NCBI GenBank assembly: GCA_947561715.1
Contig: OX387200.1
Coordinates: 12,030,501-12,094,500 of the forward strand
Direction: 5' to 3'
DNA from: Ascidia mentula
Lineage: Eukaryota; Chordata; Ascidiacea; Phlebobranchia; Ascidiidae
DNA length: 64,000 nucleotides
Position numbers and translations under genes: made by a program. Positions 1-13,500 of this stretch are shown here, in pieces. A model generated the notes under the pieces. That model was not told the origin of the DNA and searched no databases. It was given only the letters and a program-made list of their open reading frames with translations. Positions within the stretch are counted from its first letter, which is position 1, and each line of letters begins with the position of its first letter.

Positions 1-361
1 AATCTCATAGTTACATACGTTGTGCAACCGCAAAAGCAATACTGGAGTATCAGCGTTTTCCACTGTATAATAAAGCTTGTACTGCAAAAAAATATTTTTC
101 ATCGAAAAGTCATATACTGCAAAATGGACAAGTGCTGAAATCGCATAGTTGTATACGTTGTGCAACCGCAAAAGCAATACTGGAGTATCAGCGTTTTCCC
201 CTGTATAATAAAGCTTGTACTGCAAAAAAATATTTTTCATCGAAAAGTCATATACTGCAAAATGGACAAGTGCTGAAATCGCATAATTGTATACGTTGTG
301 CAACCGCAAAAGCAATACTGGAATATCAGCGTTGTCCACTGTATAACAAAGCTTGTACTGA

Positions 362-1810
362 AAAAAATTATTTTTTGTCGAAAAGTCACATACTGCAAAA
401 TGGACAAGTGCTGAAATCTCATAGTTACATACGTTGTGCAACCGCAAAAGCAATACTGGAGTATCAGCGTTTTCCACTGTATAATAAAGCTTGTACTGAA
501 AAAAATTATTTTTTGTCGAAAAGTCATATACTGCAAAACGGACAAGTACTGAAATCTCATAGTTTCATACGTTGTGCAACCGCAAAAGCAATACTGGAGT
601 ATCAGCGTTTTCCACTGTATAATAAAGCTTGTACTGCAAAAAAATATTTTTCATCGAAAAGTCATATACTGCAAAATGGACAAGTGCTGAAATCGCATAG
701 TTACATACGTTGTGCAACCGCAAAAGCAATACTGGAATATCAGCGTTGTCCACTGTATAATAAAGCTTGTACTGCAAAAAAATATTTTTCATCGAAAAGT
801 CATACACTGCAAAATGGACAAGTGCTGAAATCGCATAGTTACATACGTTGTGCAACCGCAAAAGCAATACTGGAGTACCAGCGTTTTCCACTGTATAATA
901 AAGCTTGTAATGAAAAAAATTATTTTTTATCGAAAAGTCATATACTGCAAAATGGACAAGTGCTGAAATCGCATAGTTACATACGTTGTGCAACCGCAAA
1001 AGCAATACTGGAGTATCAGCGTTTTCCCCTGTATAATAAAGCTTGTACTGCAAAAAAATATTTTTTATCGAAAAGTCATATACTGCAAAATAGAAAAGTG
1101 CTGAAATCGCACAATTGCATAAGTTGTGCAACCGCAAAAGCAATACTGGAATACCAGCGTTTTCCACTGTATAATAAAGCTTGTACTGAAAAAAATTATT
1201 TTTTATCGAAAAGTCATATACTGCAAAATGCACAAGTGCTGAAATCGCACAGTTACATACGTTGTGCAACCGCAAAAGCAATACTGGAGTATCAGCGTTT
1301 TCCACTGTATAATAAAGCTTGCAGTGCAAAAAAATATTTTTCATCGAAAAGTCATATAATGCAAAATGGACAAGTGCTGAAATCGCATAGTTACATACGT
1401 TGTGCAACCGCAAAAGCAATATTGGAGTATCAGCGTTTTCCACTGTATAATAAAGCTTGTACTGCAAAAAAATATTTTTCAACGAAAAGTCATATACTGC
1501 AAAATGGACAAGTGCTGAAATCGCATAGTTACATACGTTGTGCAACCGCAAAAGCAATACTGGAGTATCAGCGTTTTCCACTGTATAATAAAGCTTGTAC
1601 TGCAAAAAAATATTTTTCATCGAAAAGTCATATACTGCAAAATGGACAAGTGCTGAAATCGCATAGTTACATACGTTGTGCAACCGCAAAAGCAATATTG
1701 GAGTATCAGCGTTTTCCAATGTATAATAAAGCTTGTACTGCAAAAAAATATTTTTCATCGAAAAGTCATATACTGCAAAATGGACAAGTGCTGAAATCGC
1801 ATAGTTACAT
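362..1810 (+). repeat. 14-monomer-offset block C, copy 1
   Basis: About 10.5 monomers that recur 1932 bp (14 x 138) downstream at 2294-3742, with at least one difference (ATATAATGC near 1365 against ATATACTGC). Markers are TACTGAAATCTCATAGTTTC, the GCACAATTGCATAAG monomer and the CTTGCAGTGC monomer in order. Confidence 0.85.
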
Positions 1811-2293
1811 ACGTTGTGCAACCGCAAAAGCAATACTGGAGTACCAGCGTTTTCCACTGTATAATAAAGCTTGTAATGAAAAAAATTATTTTTTATCGAA
1901 AAGTCATATACTGCAAAATGGACAAGTGCTGAAATCTCATAGTTACATACGTTGTGCAACCGCAAAAGCAATACTGGAGTATCAGCGTTTTCCACTGTAT
2001 AATAAAGCTTGTACTGCAAAAAAATATTTTTCATCGAAAAGTCATATACTGCAAAATGGACAAGTGCTGAAATCGCATAGTTGTATACGTTGTGCAACCG
2101 CAAAAGCAATACTGGAATATCAGCGTTTTCCACTGTATAATAAAGCTTGTAATGAAAAAAATTATTTTTTATCGAAAAGTCATATACTGCAAAATGGACA
2201 AGTGCTGAAATCTCATAGTTACATACGTTGTGCAACCGCAAAAGCAATACTGGAGTATCAGCGTTTTCCACTGTATAATAAAGCTTGTACTGA

Positions 2294-3742
2294 AAAAAAT
2301 TATTTTTTGTCGAAAAGTCACATACTGCAAAATGGACAAGTGCTGAAATCTCATAGTTACATACGTTGTGCAACCGCAAAAGCAATACTGGAGTATCAGC
2401 GTTTTCCACTGTATAATAAAGCTTGTACTGAAAAAAATTATTTTTTGTCGAAAAGTCATATACTGCAAAACGGACAAGTACTGAAATCTCATAGTTTCAT
2501 ACGTTGTGCAACCGCAAAAGCAATACTGGAGTATCAGCGTTTTCCACTGTATAATAAAGCTTGTACTGCAAAAAAATATTTTTCATCGAAAAGTCATATA
2601 CTGCAAAATGGACAAGTGCTGAAATCGCATAGTTACATACGTTGTGCAACCGCAAAAGCAATACTGGAATATCAGCGTTGTCCACTGTATAATAAAGCTT
2701 GTACTGCAAAAAAATATTTTTCATCGAAAAGTCATACACTGCAAAATGGACAAGTGCTGAAATCGCATAGTTACATACGTTGTGCAACCGCAAAAGCAAT
2801 ACTGGAGTACCAGCGTTTTCCACTGTATAATAAAGCTTGTAATGAAAAAAATTATTTTTTATCGAAAAGTCATATACTGCAAAATGGACAAGTGCTGAAA
2901 TCGCATAGTTACATACGTTGTGCAACCGCAAAAGCAATACTGGAGTATCAGCGTTTTCCCCTGTATAATAAAGCTTGTACTGCAAAAAAATATTTTTTAT
3001 CGAAAAGTCATATACTGCAAAATAGAAAAGTGCTGAAATCGCACAATTGCATAAGTTGTGCAACCGCAAAAGCAATACTGGAATACCAGCGTTTTCCACT
3101 GTATAATAAAGCTTGTACTGAAAAAAATTATTTTTTATCGAAAAGTCATATACTGCAAAATGCACAAGTGCTGAAATCGCACAGTTACATACGTTGTGCA
3201 ACCGCAAAAGCAATACTGGAGTATCAGCGTTTTCCACTGTATAATAAAGCTTGCAGTGCAAAAAAATATTTTTCATCGAAAAGTCATATACTGCAAAATG
3301 GACAAGTGCTGAAATCGCATAGTTACATACGTTGTGCAACCGCAAAAGCAATATTGGAGTATCAGCGTTTTCCACTGTATAATAAAGCTTGTACTGCAAA
3401 AAAATATTTTTCAACGAAAAGTCATATACTGCAAAATGGACAAGTGCTGAAATCGCATAGTTACATACGTTGTGCAACCGCAAAAGCAATACTGGAGTAT
3501 CAGCGTTTTCCACTGTATAATAAAGCTTGTACTGCAAAAAAATATTTTTCATCGAAAAGTCATATACTGCAAAATGGACAAGTGCTGAAATCGCATAGTT
3601 ACATACGTTGTGCAACCGCAAAAGCAATATTGGAGTATCAGCGTTTTCCAATGTATAATAAAGCTTGTACTGCAAAAAAATATTTTTCATCGAAAAGTCA
3701 TATACTGCAAAATGGACAAGTGCTGAAATCGCATAGTTAAAT
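2294..3742 (+). repeat. 14-monomer-offset block C, copy 2
   Basis: Second copy of 362-1810. It differs at its end, where the TAA-bearing monomer follows instead of a normal monomer with GAGTACCAG. Confidence 0.85.
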
Positions 3743-3884
3743 ACGTTGTGCAACCGCAAAAGCAATACTGGAGTATCAGCGTTTTCCACTGTATAATAAA
3801 GCTTGTACTGCAAAAAAATATTTTTCATCGAAAAGTCATATACTGCAAAATGGACAAGTGCTGAAATCGCATAGTTACATACGT

Positions 3885-5408
3885 TGTGCAACCGCAAAAG
3901 CAATACTGGAGTATCAGCGTTTTCCACTGTATAATAAAGCTTGTACTGCAAAAAAATATTTTTCATCGAAAAGTCATATACTGCAAAATGGACAAGTGCT
4001 GAAATCGCATAGTTACATACATTGTGCAACCGCAAAAGCAATACTGGAGTATCAGCGTTTTCCACTGTATAATAAAGCTTGTACTGCAAAAAAATATTTT
4101 TTATGGAAAAGTCATATACTGCAAAATGCACAAGTGCTGAAATCGCACAGTTACATACGTTGTGCAACCGCAAAAGCAATACTGGAATATCAGCGTTGTC
4201 CACTGTATAATAAAGCTTGTACTGCAAAAAAATATTTTTCATCGAAAAGTCATACACTGCAAAATGGACAAGTGCTGAAATCGCATAGTTACATACGTTG
4301 TGCAACCGCAAAAGCAATACTGGAGTACCAGCGTTTTCCACTGTATAATAAAGCTTGTAATGAAAAAAAATATTTTTTATCGAAAAGTCATATACTGCAA
4401 AATGGACAAGTGCTGAAATCTCATAGTTACATACGTTGTGCAACCGCAAAAGCAATACTGGAGTATCAGCGTTTTCCACTGTATAATAAAGCTTGTACTG
4501 CAAAAAAATATTTTTTATCGAAAAGTCATATACTGCAAAATGGACAAGTGCTGAAATCGCATAGTTACATACGTTGTGCAACCGCAAAAGCAATACTGGA
4601 GTATCAGCGTTTTCCACTATATAATAAAGCTTGTACTGAAAAAAAATATTTTTCATCGAAAAGTCATATACTGCAAAATGGACAAGTGCTGAAATCGCAC
4701 AGTTGCATACGTTGTGCAACCGCAAAAGCAATACTGGAGTATCAGCGTTTTCCACTGTATAATAAAGCTTGTACTGAAAAAAAATATTTTTTGTCGAAAA
4801 GTCATATACTGCAAAATGGACAAGTGCTGAAATCGCATAGTTACATACGTTGTGCAACCGCAAAAGCAATACTGGAATATCAGCGTTGTCCACTGTATAA
4901 CAAAGCTTGTACTGCAAAAAAATATTTTTCATCGAAAAGTCATATACTGCAAAATGGACAAGTGCTGAAATCGCATAGTTACATACGTTGTGCAACCGCA
5001 AAGCAATACTGGAGTATCAGCGTTTTCCACTTTATAATAAAGCTTGTACTGCAAAAAAATATTTTTAATCGAAAAGTCATATACTGCAAAATAGAAAAGT
5101 GCTGAAATCGCATAGTTACATACGTTGTGCAACCGCAAAAGCAATACTGGAATATCAGCGTTGTCCACTGTATAATAAAGCTTGTACTGCAAAAAAATAT
5201 TTTTCATCGAAAAGTCATACACTGCAAAATGGACAAGTGCTGAAATCGCATAGTTACATACGTTGTGCAACGGCAAAAGCAATACTGGAGTACCAGCGTT
5301 TTCCACTGTATAATAAAGCTTGTAATGAAAAAAATTATTTTTTATCGAAAAGTCATATACTGCAAAATGGACAAGTGCTGAAATCTCATAGTTACATACG
5401 TTGTGCAA
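3885..5408 (+). repeat. Higher-order block B, copy 1 (offset 3449)
   Basis: About 11 monomers that also occur at 7334-8857 and, as part of block A copy 2, at about 12163-13686. They carry the TTATGG variant, the CTATATAATAAAGC variant, the 1-bp-deleted monomer and the following TTTTTAATCG monomer in the same order. Confidence 0.88.
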
Positions 5409-7333
5409 CCGCAAAAGCAATACTGGAGTATCAGCGTTTTCCACTGTATAATAAAGCTTGTACTGCAAAAAAATATTTTTTATCGAAAAGTCATATACTG
5501 CAAAATGGACAAGTGCTGAAATCGCATAGTTACATACGTTGTGCAACCGCAAAAGCAATACTGGAGTATCAGCGTTTTCCCCTGTATAATAAAGCTTGTA
5601 CTGCAAAAAAATATTTTTTATCGAAAAGTCATATACTGCAAAATAGAAAAGTGCTGAAATCGCACAGTTGCATAAGTTGTGCAACCGCAAAAGCAATACT
5701 GGAATACCAGCGTTTTCCACTGTATAACAAAGCTTGTACAGAAAAAAATTATTTTTTATCGAAAAGTCATATACTGCAAAATGGACAAGTGCTGAAATCT
5801 CATAGTTACATACGTTGTGCAACCGCAAAAGCAATACTGGAATATCAGCGTTTTCCACTGTATAATAAAGCTTGTACTGAAAAAAATTATTTTTTATCGA
5901 AAAGTCATATACTGCAAAATGCACAAGTGCTGAAATCGCACTGTTACATACGTTGTGCAACCGCAAAAGCAATACTGGAATATCAGCGTTGTCCACTGTA
6001 TAACAAAGCTTGTACTGCAAAAAAATATTTTTCATCGAAAAGTCATATACTGCATAATGGACAAGTGCTGAAATCTCATAGTTACATACGTTGTGCAACC
6101 GCAAAAGCAATACTGGAATATCAGCGTTTTCCACTGTATAATAAAGCTTGTACTGAAAAAAATTATTTTTTATCGAAAAGTCATATACTGCAAAATGCAC
6201 AAGTGCTGAAATCGCACTGTTACATACGTTGTGCAACCGCAAAAGCAATACTGGAATATCAGCGTTGTCCACTGTATAACAAAGCTTGTACTGAAAAAAA
6301 ATATTTTTCATCGAAAAGTCATATACTGCAAAATGGACAAGTGCTGAAATCGCACAGTTGCATACGTTGTGCAACCGCAAAAGCAATACTGGAGTATCAG
6401 CGTTTTCCACTGCTTAATAAAGCTTGTACTGCAAAAAAATATTTTTTATCTAAAAGTCATATACTGCAAAATAGAAAAGTGCTGAAATCGCATAGTTACA
6501 TACGTTGTGCAACCGCAAAAGCAATACTGGAATATCAGCGTTGTCCACTGTATAATAAAGCTTGTACTGCAAAAAAATATTTTTCATCGAAAAGTCATAC
6601 ACTGCAAAATGGACAAGTGCTGAAATCGCATAGTTACATACGTTGTGCAACGGCAAAAGCAATACTGGAGTACCAGCGTTTTCCACTGTATAATAAAGCT
6701 TGTAATGAAAAAAATTATTTTTTATCGAAAAGTCATATACTGCAAAATGGACAAGTGCTGAAATCTCATAGTTACATACGTTGTGCAACCGCAAAAGCAA
6801 TACTGGAGTATCAGCGTTTTCCACTGTATAATAAAGCTTGTACTGCAAAAAAATATTTTTTATCGAAAAGTCATATACTGCAAAATGGACAAGTGCTGAA
6901 ATCGCATAGTTACATACGTTGTGCAACCGCAAAAGCAATACTGGAGTACCAGCGTTTTCCCATGTATAATAAAACTTGTACTGAAAAAAACAATTTTTTA
7001 TCGAAAAGTCATACACTGCAAAATGGACAAGTGCTGAAATCGCATAGTTACATACGTTGTGCAACCGCAAAAGCAATACTGGAGTACCAGCGTTTTCCAC
7101 TGTATAATAAAGCTTGTAATGAAAAAAATTATTTTTTATCGAAAAGTCATATACTGCAAAATGGACAAGTGCTGAAATCTCATAGTTACATACGTTGTGC
7201 AACCGCAAAAGCAATACTGGAGTATCAGCGTTTTCCACTGTATAATAAAGCTTGTACTGCAAAAAAATATTTTTCATCGAAAAGTCATATACTGCAAAAT
7301 GGACAAGTGCTGAAATCGCATAGTTGTATACGT

Positions 7334-8857
7334 TGTGCAACCGCAAAAGCAATACTGGAGTATCAGCGTTTTCCACTGTATAATAAAGCTTGTACTGCAA
7401 AAAAATATTTTTCATCGAAAAGTCATATACTGCAAAATGGACAAGTGCTGAAATCGCATAGTTACATACATTGTGCAACCGCAAAAGCAATACTGGAGTA
7501 TCAGCGTTTTCCACTGTATAATAAAGCTTGTACTGCAAAAAAATATTTTTTATGGAAAAGTCATATACTGCAAAATGCACAAGTGCTGAAATCGCACAGT
7601 TACATACGTTGTGCAACCGCAAAAGCAATACTGGAATATCAGCGTTGTCCACTGTATAATAAAGCTTGTACTGCAAAAAAATATTTTTCATCGAAAAGTC
7701 ATACACTGCAAAATGGACAAGTGCTGAAATCGCATAGTTACATACGTTGTGCAACCGCAAAAGCAATACTGGAGTACCAGCGTTTTCCACTGTATAATAA
7801 AGCTTGTAATGAAAAAAAATATTTTTTATCGAAAAGTCATATACTGCAAAATGGACAAGTGCTGAAATCTCATAGTTACATACGTTGTGCAACCGCAAAA
7901 GCAATACTGGAGTATCAGCGTTTTCCACTGTATAATAAAGCTTGTACTGCAAAAAAATATTTTTTATCGAAAAGTCATATACTGCAAAATGGACAAGTGC
8001 TGAAATCGCATAGTTACATACGTTGTGCAACCGCAAAAGCAATACTGGAGTATCAGCGTTTTCCACTATATAATAAAGCTTGTACTGAAAAAAAATATTT
8101 TTCATCGAAAAGTCATATACTGCAAAATGGACAAGTGCTGAAATCGCACAGTTGCATACGTTGTGCAACCGCAAAAGCAATACTGGAGTATCAGCGTTTT
8201 CCACTGTATAATAAAGCTTGTACTGAAAAAAAATATTTTTTGTCGAAAAGTCATATACTGCAAAATGGACAAGTGCTGAAATCGCATAGTTACATACGTT
8301 GTGCAACCGCAAAAGCAATACTGGAATATCAGCGTTGTCCACTGTATAACAAAGCTTGTACTGCAAAAAAATATTTTTCATCGAAAAGTCATATACTGCA
8401 AAATGGACAAGTGCTGAAATCGCATAGTTACATACGTTGTGCAACCGCAAAGCAATACTGGAGTATCAGCGTTTTCCACTTTATAATAAAGCTTGTACTG
8501 CAAAAAAATATTTTTAATCGAAAAGTCATATACTGCAAAATAGAAAAGTGCTGAAATCGCATAGTTACATACGTTGTGCAACCGCAAAAGCAATACTGGA
8601 ATATCAGCGTTGTCCACTGTATAATAAAGCTTGTACTGCAAAAAAATATTTTTCATCGAAAAGTCATACACTGCAAAATGGACAAGTGCTGAAATCGCAT
8701 AGTTACATACGTTGTGCAACGGCAAAAGCAATACTGGAGTACCAGCGTTTTCCACTGTATAATAAAGCTTGTAATGAAAAAAATTATTTTTTATCGAAAA
8801 GTCATATACTGCAAAATGGACAAGTGCTGAAATCTCATAGTTACATACGTTGTGCAA
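7334..8857 (+). repeat. Higher-order block B, copy 2
   Basis: Repeat of 3885-5408 at an offset of 25 monomers minus 1 bp. The match ends where CAACGGCAAAAGC and GAGTACCAG replace the block B reading. Confidence 0.88.
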
Positions 8858-10567
8858 CGGCAAAAGCAATACTGGAGTACCAGCGTTTTCCACTGTATAA
8901 TAAAGCTTGTACTGAAAAAAATTATTTTTTATCGAAAAGTCATATACTGCAAAATGCACAAGTGCTGAAATCGCACTGTTACATACGTTGTGCAACCGCA
9001 AAAGCAATACTGGAATATCAGCGTTGTCCACTGTATAACAAAGCTTGTACTGCAAAAAAATATTTTTCATCGAAAAGTCATATACTGCATAATGGACAAG
9101 TGCTGAAATCTCATAGTTACATACGTTGTGCAACCGCAAAAGCAATACTGGAATATCAGCGTTTTCCACTGTATAATAAAGCTTGTACTGAAAAAAATTA
9201 TTTTTTATCGAAAAGTCATATACTGCAAAATGCACAAGTGCTGAAATCGCACTGTTACATACGTTGTGCAACCGCAAAAGCAATACTGGAATATCAGCGT
9301 TGTCCACTGTATAACAAAGCTTGTACTGAAAAAAAATATTTTTCATCGAAAAGTCATATACTGCAAAATGGACAAGTGCTGAAATCGCACAGTTGCATAC
9401 GTTGTGCAACCGCAAAAGCAATACTGGAGTATCAGCGTTTTCCACTGCTTAATAAAGCTTGTACTGCAAAAAAATATTTTTTATCTAAAAGTCATATACT
9501 GCAAAATAGAAAAGTGCTGAAATCGCATAGTTACATACGTTGTGCAACCGCAAAAGCAATACTGGAATATCAGCGTTGTCCACTGTATAATAAAGCTTGT
9601 ACTGCAAAAAAATATTTTTCATCGAAAAGTCATACACTGCAAAATGGACAAGTGCTGAAATCGCATAGTTACATACGTTGTGCAACGGCAAAAGCAATAC
9701 TGGAGTACCAGCGTTTTCCACTGTATAATAAAGCTTGTAATGAAAAAAATTATTTTTTATCGAAAAGTCATATACTGCAAAATGGACAAGTGCTGAAATC
9801 TCATAGTTACATACGTTGTGCAACCGCAAAAGCAATACTGGAGTATCAGCGTTTTCCACTGTATAATAAAGCTTGTACTGCAAAAAAATATTTTTTATCG
9901 AAAAGTCATATACTGCAAAATGGACAAGTGCTGAAATCGCATAGTTACATACGTTGTGCAACCGCAAAAGCAATACTGGAGTACCAGCGTTTTCCCATGT
10001 ATAATAAAACTTGTACTGAAAAAAACAATTTTTTATCGAAAAGTCATACACTGCAAAATGGACAAGTGCTGAAATCGCATAGTTACATACGTTGTGCAAC
10101 CGCAAAAGCAATACTGGAGTACCAGCGTTTTCCACTGTATAATAAAGCTTGTAATGAAAAAAATTATTTTTTATCGAAAAGTCATATACTGCAAAATGGA
10201 CAAGTGCTGAAATCTCATAGTTACATACGTTGTGCAACCGCAAAAGCAATACTGGAGTATCAGCGTTTTCCACTGTATAATAAAGCTTGTACTGCAAAAA
10301 AATATTTTTCATCGAAAAGTCATATACTGCAAAATGGACAAGTGCTGAAATCGCATAGTTGTATACGTTGTGCAACCGCAAAAGCAATACTGGAGTATCA
10401 GCGTTTTCCCCTGTATAATAAAGCTTGTACTGCAAAAAAATATTTTTCATCGAAAAGTCATATACTGCAAAATGGACAAGTGCTGAAATCGCATAATTGT
10501 ATACGTTGTGCAACCGCAAAAGCAATACTGGAATATCAGCGTTGTCCACTGTATAACAAAGCTTGTA

Positions 10568-13500
10568 CTGAAAAAAATTATTTTTTGTCGAAAAGTCACA
10601 TACTGCAAAATGGACAAGTGCTGAAATCTCATAGTTACATACGTTGTGCAACCGCAAAAGCAATACTGGAGTATCAGCGTTTTCCACTGTATAATAAAGC
10701 TTGTACTGAAAAAAATTATTTTTTGTCGAAAAGTCATATACTGCAAAACGGACAAGTACTGAAATCTCATAGTTTCATACGTTGTGCAACCGCAAAAGCA
10801 ATACTGGAGTATCAGCGTTTTCCACTGTATAATAAAGCTTGTACTGCAAAAAAATATTTTTCATCGAAAAGTCATATACTGCAAAATGGACAAGTGCTGA
10901 AATCGCATAGTTACATACGTTGTGCAACCGCAAAAGCAATACTGGAATATCAGCGTTGTCCACTGTATAATAAAGCTTGTACTGCAAAAAAATATTTTTC
11001 ATCGAAAAGTCATACACTGCAAAATGGACAAGTGCTGAAATCGCATAGTTACATACGTTGTGCAACCGCAAAAGCAATACTGGAGTACCAGCGTTTTCCA
11101 CTGTATAATAAAGCTTGTAATGAAAAAAATTATTTTTTATCGAAAAGTCATATACTGCAAAATGGACAAGTGCTGAAATCGCATAGTTACATACGTTGTG
11201 CAACCGCAAAAGCAATACTGGAGTATCAGCGTTTTCCCCTGTATAATAAAGCTTGTACTGCAAAAAAATATTTTTTATCGAAAAGTCATATACTGCAAAA
11301 TAGAAAAGTGCTGAAATCGCACAATTGCATAAGTTGTGCAACCGCAAAAGCAATACTGGAATACCAGCGTTTTCCACTGTATAATAAAGCTTGTACTGAA
11401 AAAAATTATTTTTTATCGAAAAGTCATATACTGCAAAATGCACAAGTGCTGAAATCGCACAGTTACATACGTTGTGCAACCGCAAAAGCAATACTGGAGT
11501 ATCAGCGTTTTCCACTGTATAATAAAGCTTGCAGTGCAAAAAAATATTTTTCATCGAAAAGTCATATACTGCAAAATGGACAAGTGCTGAAATCGCATAG
11601 TTACATACGTTGTGCAACCGCAAAAGCAATATTGGAGTATCAGCGTTTTCCACTGTATAATAAAGCTTGTACTGCAAAAAAATATTTTTCAACGAAAAGT
11701 CATATACTGCAAAATGGACAAGTGCTGAAATCGCATAGTTACATACGTTGTGCAACCGCAAAAGCAATACTGGAGTATCAGCGTTTTCCACTGTATAATA
11801 AAGCTTGTACTGCAAAAAAATATTTTTCATCGAAAAGTCATATACTGCAAAATGGACAAGTGCTGAAATCGCATAGTTACATACGTTGTGCAACCGCAAA
11901 AGCAATATTGGAGTATCAGCGTTTTCCAATGTATAATAAAGCTTGTACTGCAAAAAAATATTTTTCATCGAAAAGTCATATACTGCAAAATGGACAAGTG
12001 CTGAAATCGCATAGTTAAATACGTTGTGCAACCGCAAAAGCAATACTGGAGTATCAGCGTTTTCCACTGTATAATAAAGCTTGTACTGCAAAAAAATATT
12101 TTTCATCGAAAAGTCATATACTGCAAAATGGACAAGTGCTGAAATCGCATAGTTACATACGTTGTGCAACCGCAAAAGCAATACTGGAGTATCAGCGTTT
12201 TCCACTGTATAATAAAGCTTGTACTGCAAAAAAATATTTTTCATCGAAAAGTCATATACTGCAAAATGGACAAGTGCTGAAATCGCATAGTTACATACAT
12301 TGTGCAACCGCAAAAGCAATACTGGAGTATCAGCGTTTTCCACTGTATAATAAAGCTTGTACTGCAAAAAAATATTTTTTATGGAAAAGTCATATACTGC
12401 AAAATGCACAAGTGCTGAAATCGCACAGTTACATACGTTGTGCAACCGCAAAAGCAATACTGGAATATCAGCGTTGTCCACTGTATAATAAAGCTTGTAC
12501 TGCAAAAAAATATTTTTCATCGAAAAGTCATACACTGCAAAATGGACAAGTGCTGAAATCGCATAGTTACATACGTTGTGCAACCGCAAAAGCAATACTG
12601 GAGTACCAGCGTTTTCCACTGTATAATAAAGCTTGTAATGAAAAAAAATATTTTTTATCGAAAAGTCATATACTGCAAAATGGACAAGTGCTGAAATCTC
12701 ATAGTTACATACGTTGTGCAACCGCAAAAGCAATACTGGAGTATCAGCGTTTTCCACTGTATAATAAAGCTTGTACTGCAAAAAAATATTTTTTATCGAA
12801 AAGTCATATACTGCAAAATGGACAAGTGCTGAAATCGCATAGTTACATACGTTGTGCAACCGCAAAAGCAATACTGGAGTATCAGCGTTTTCCACTATAT
12901 AATAAAGCTTGTACTGAAAAAAAATATTTTTCATCGAAAAGTCATATACTGCAAAATGGACAAGTGCTGAAATCGCACAGTTGCATACGTTGTGCAACCG
13001 CAAAAGCAATACTGGAGTATCAGCGTTTTCCACTGTATAATAAAGCTTGTACTGAAAAAAAATATTTTTTGTCGAAAAGTCATATACTGCAAAATGGACA
13101 AGTGCTGAAATCGCATAGTTACATACGTTGTGCAACCGCAAAAGCAATACTGGAATATCAGCGTTGTCCACTGTATAACAAAGCTTGTACTGCAAAAAAA
13201 TATTTTTCATCGAAAAGTCATATACTGCAAAATGGACAAGTGCTGAAATCGCATAGTTACATACGTTGTGCAACCGCAAAGCAATACTGGAGTATCAGCG
13301 TTTTCCACTTTATAATAAAGCTTGTACTGCAAAAAAATATTTTTAATCGAAAAGTCATATACTGCAAAATAGAAAAGTGCTGAAATCGCATAGTTACATA
13401 CGTTGTGCAACCGCAAAAGCAATACTGGAATATCAGCGTTGTCCACTGTATAATAAAGCTTGTACTGCAAAAAAATATTTTTCATCGAAAAGTCATACAC

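Larger units (their letters stand above)
2290..6320 (+). repeat. Higher-order block A, copy 1 (offset 8278)
   Basis: About 4.03 kb that recurs at 10568-14598. Shared rare markers include the 1-bp-deleted monomer (near 5000 and 13278), the TAA-bearing monomer (near 3737 and 12015), TTATGGAAAAG (near 4101 and 12379) and ACTGCATAATGG (near 6049 and 14327). The offset is 60 monomers minus 2 bp, so net indels lie inside. Confidence 0.9.

Noticed and set aside
22-31. GTTGTGCAAC dyad in every monomer as a protein-binding palindrome
   Set aside because: The arms are only 4 bp with a 2-bp centre, which is expected by chance in a 138-bp unit; no independent support.
32-60. CENP-B-box-like motif in the monomer
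   Set aside because: I looked for TTCG....A..CGGG on both strands of the common monomer and found no convincing match, so no centromere-protein site is claimed.
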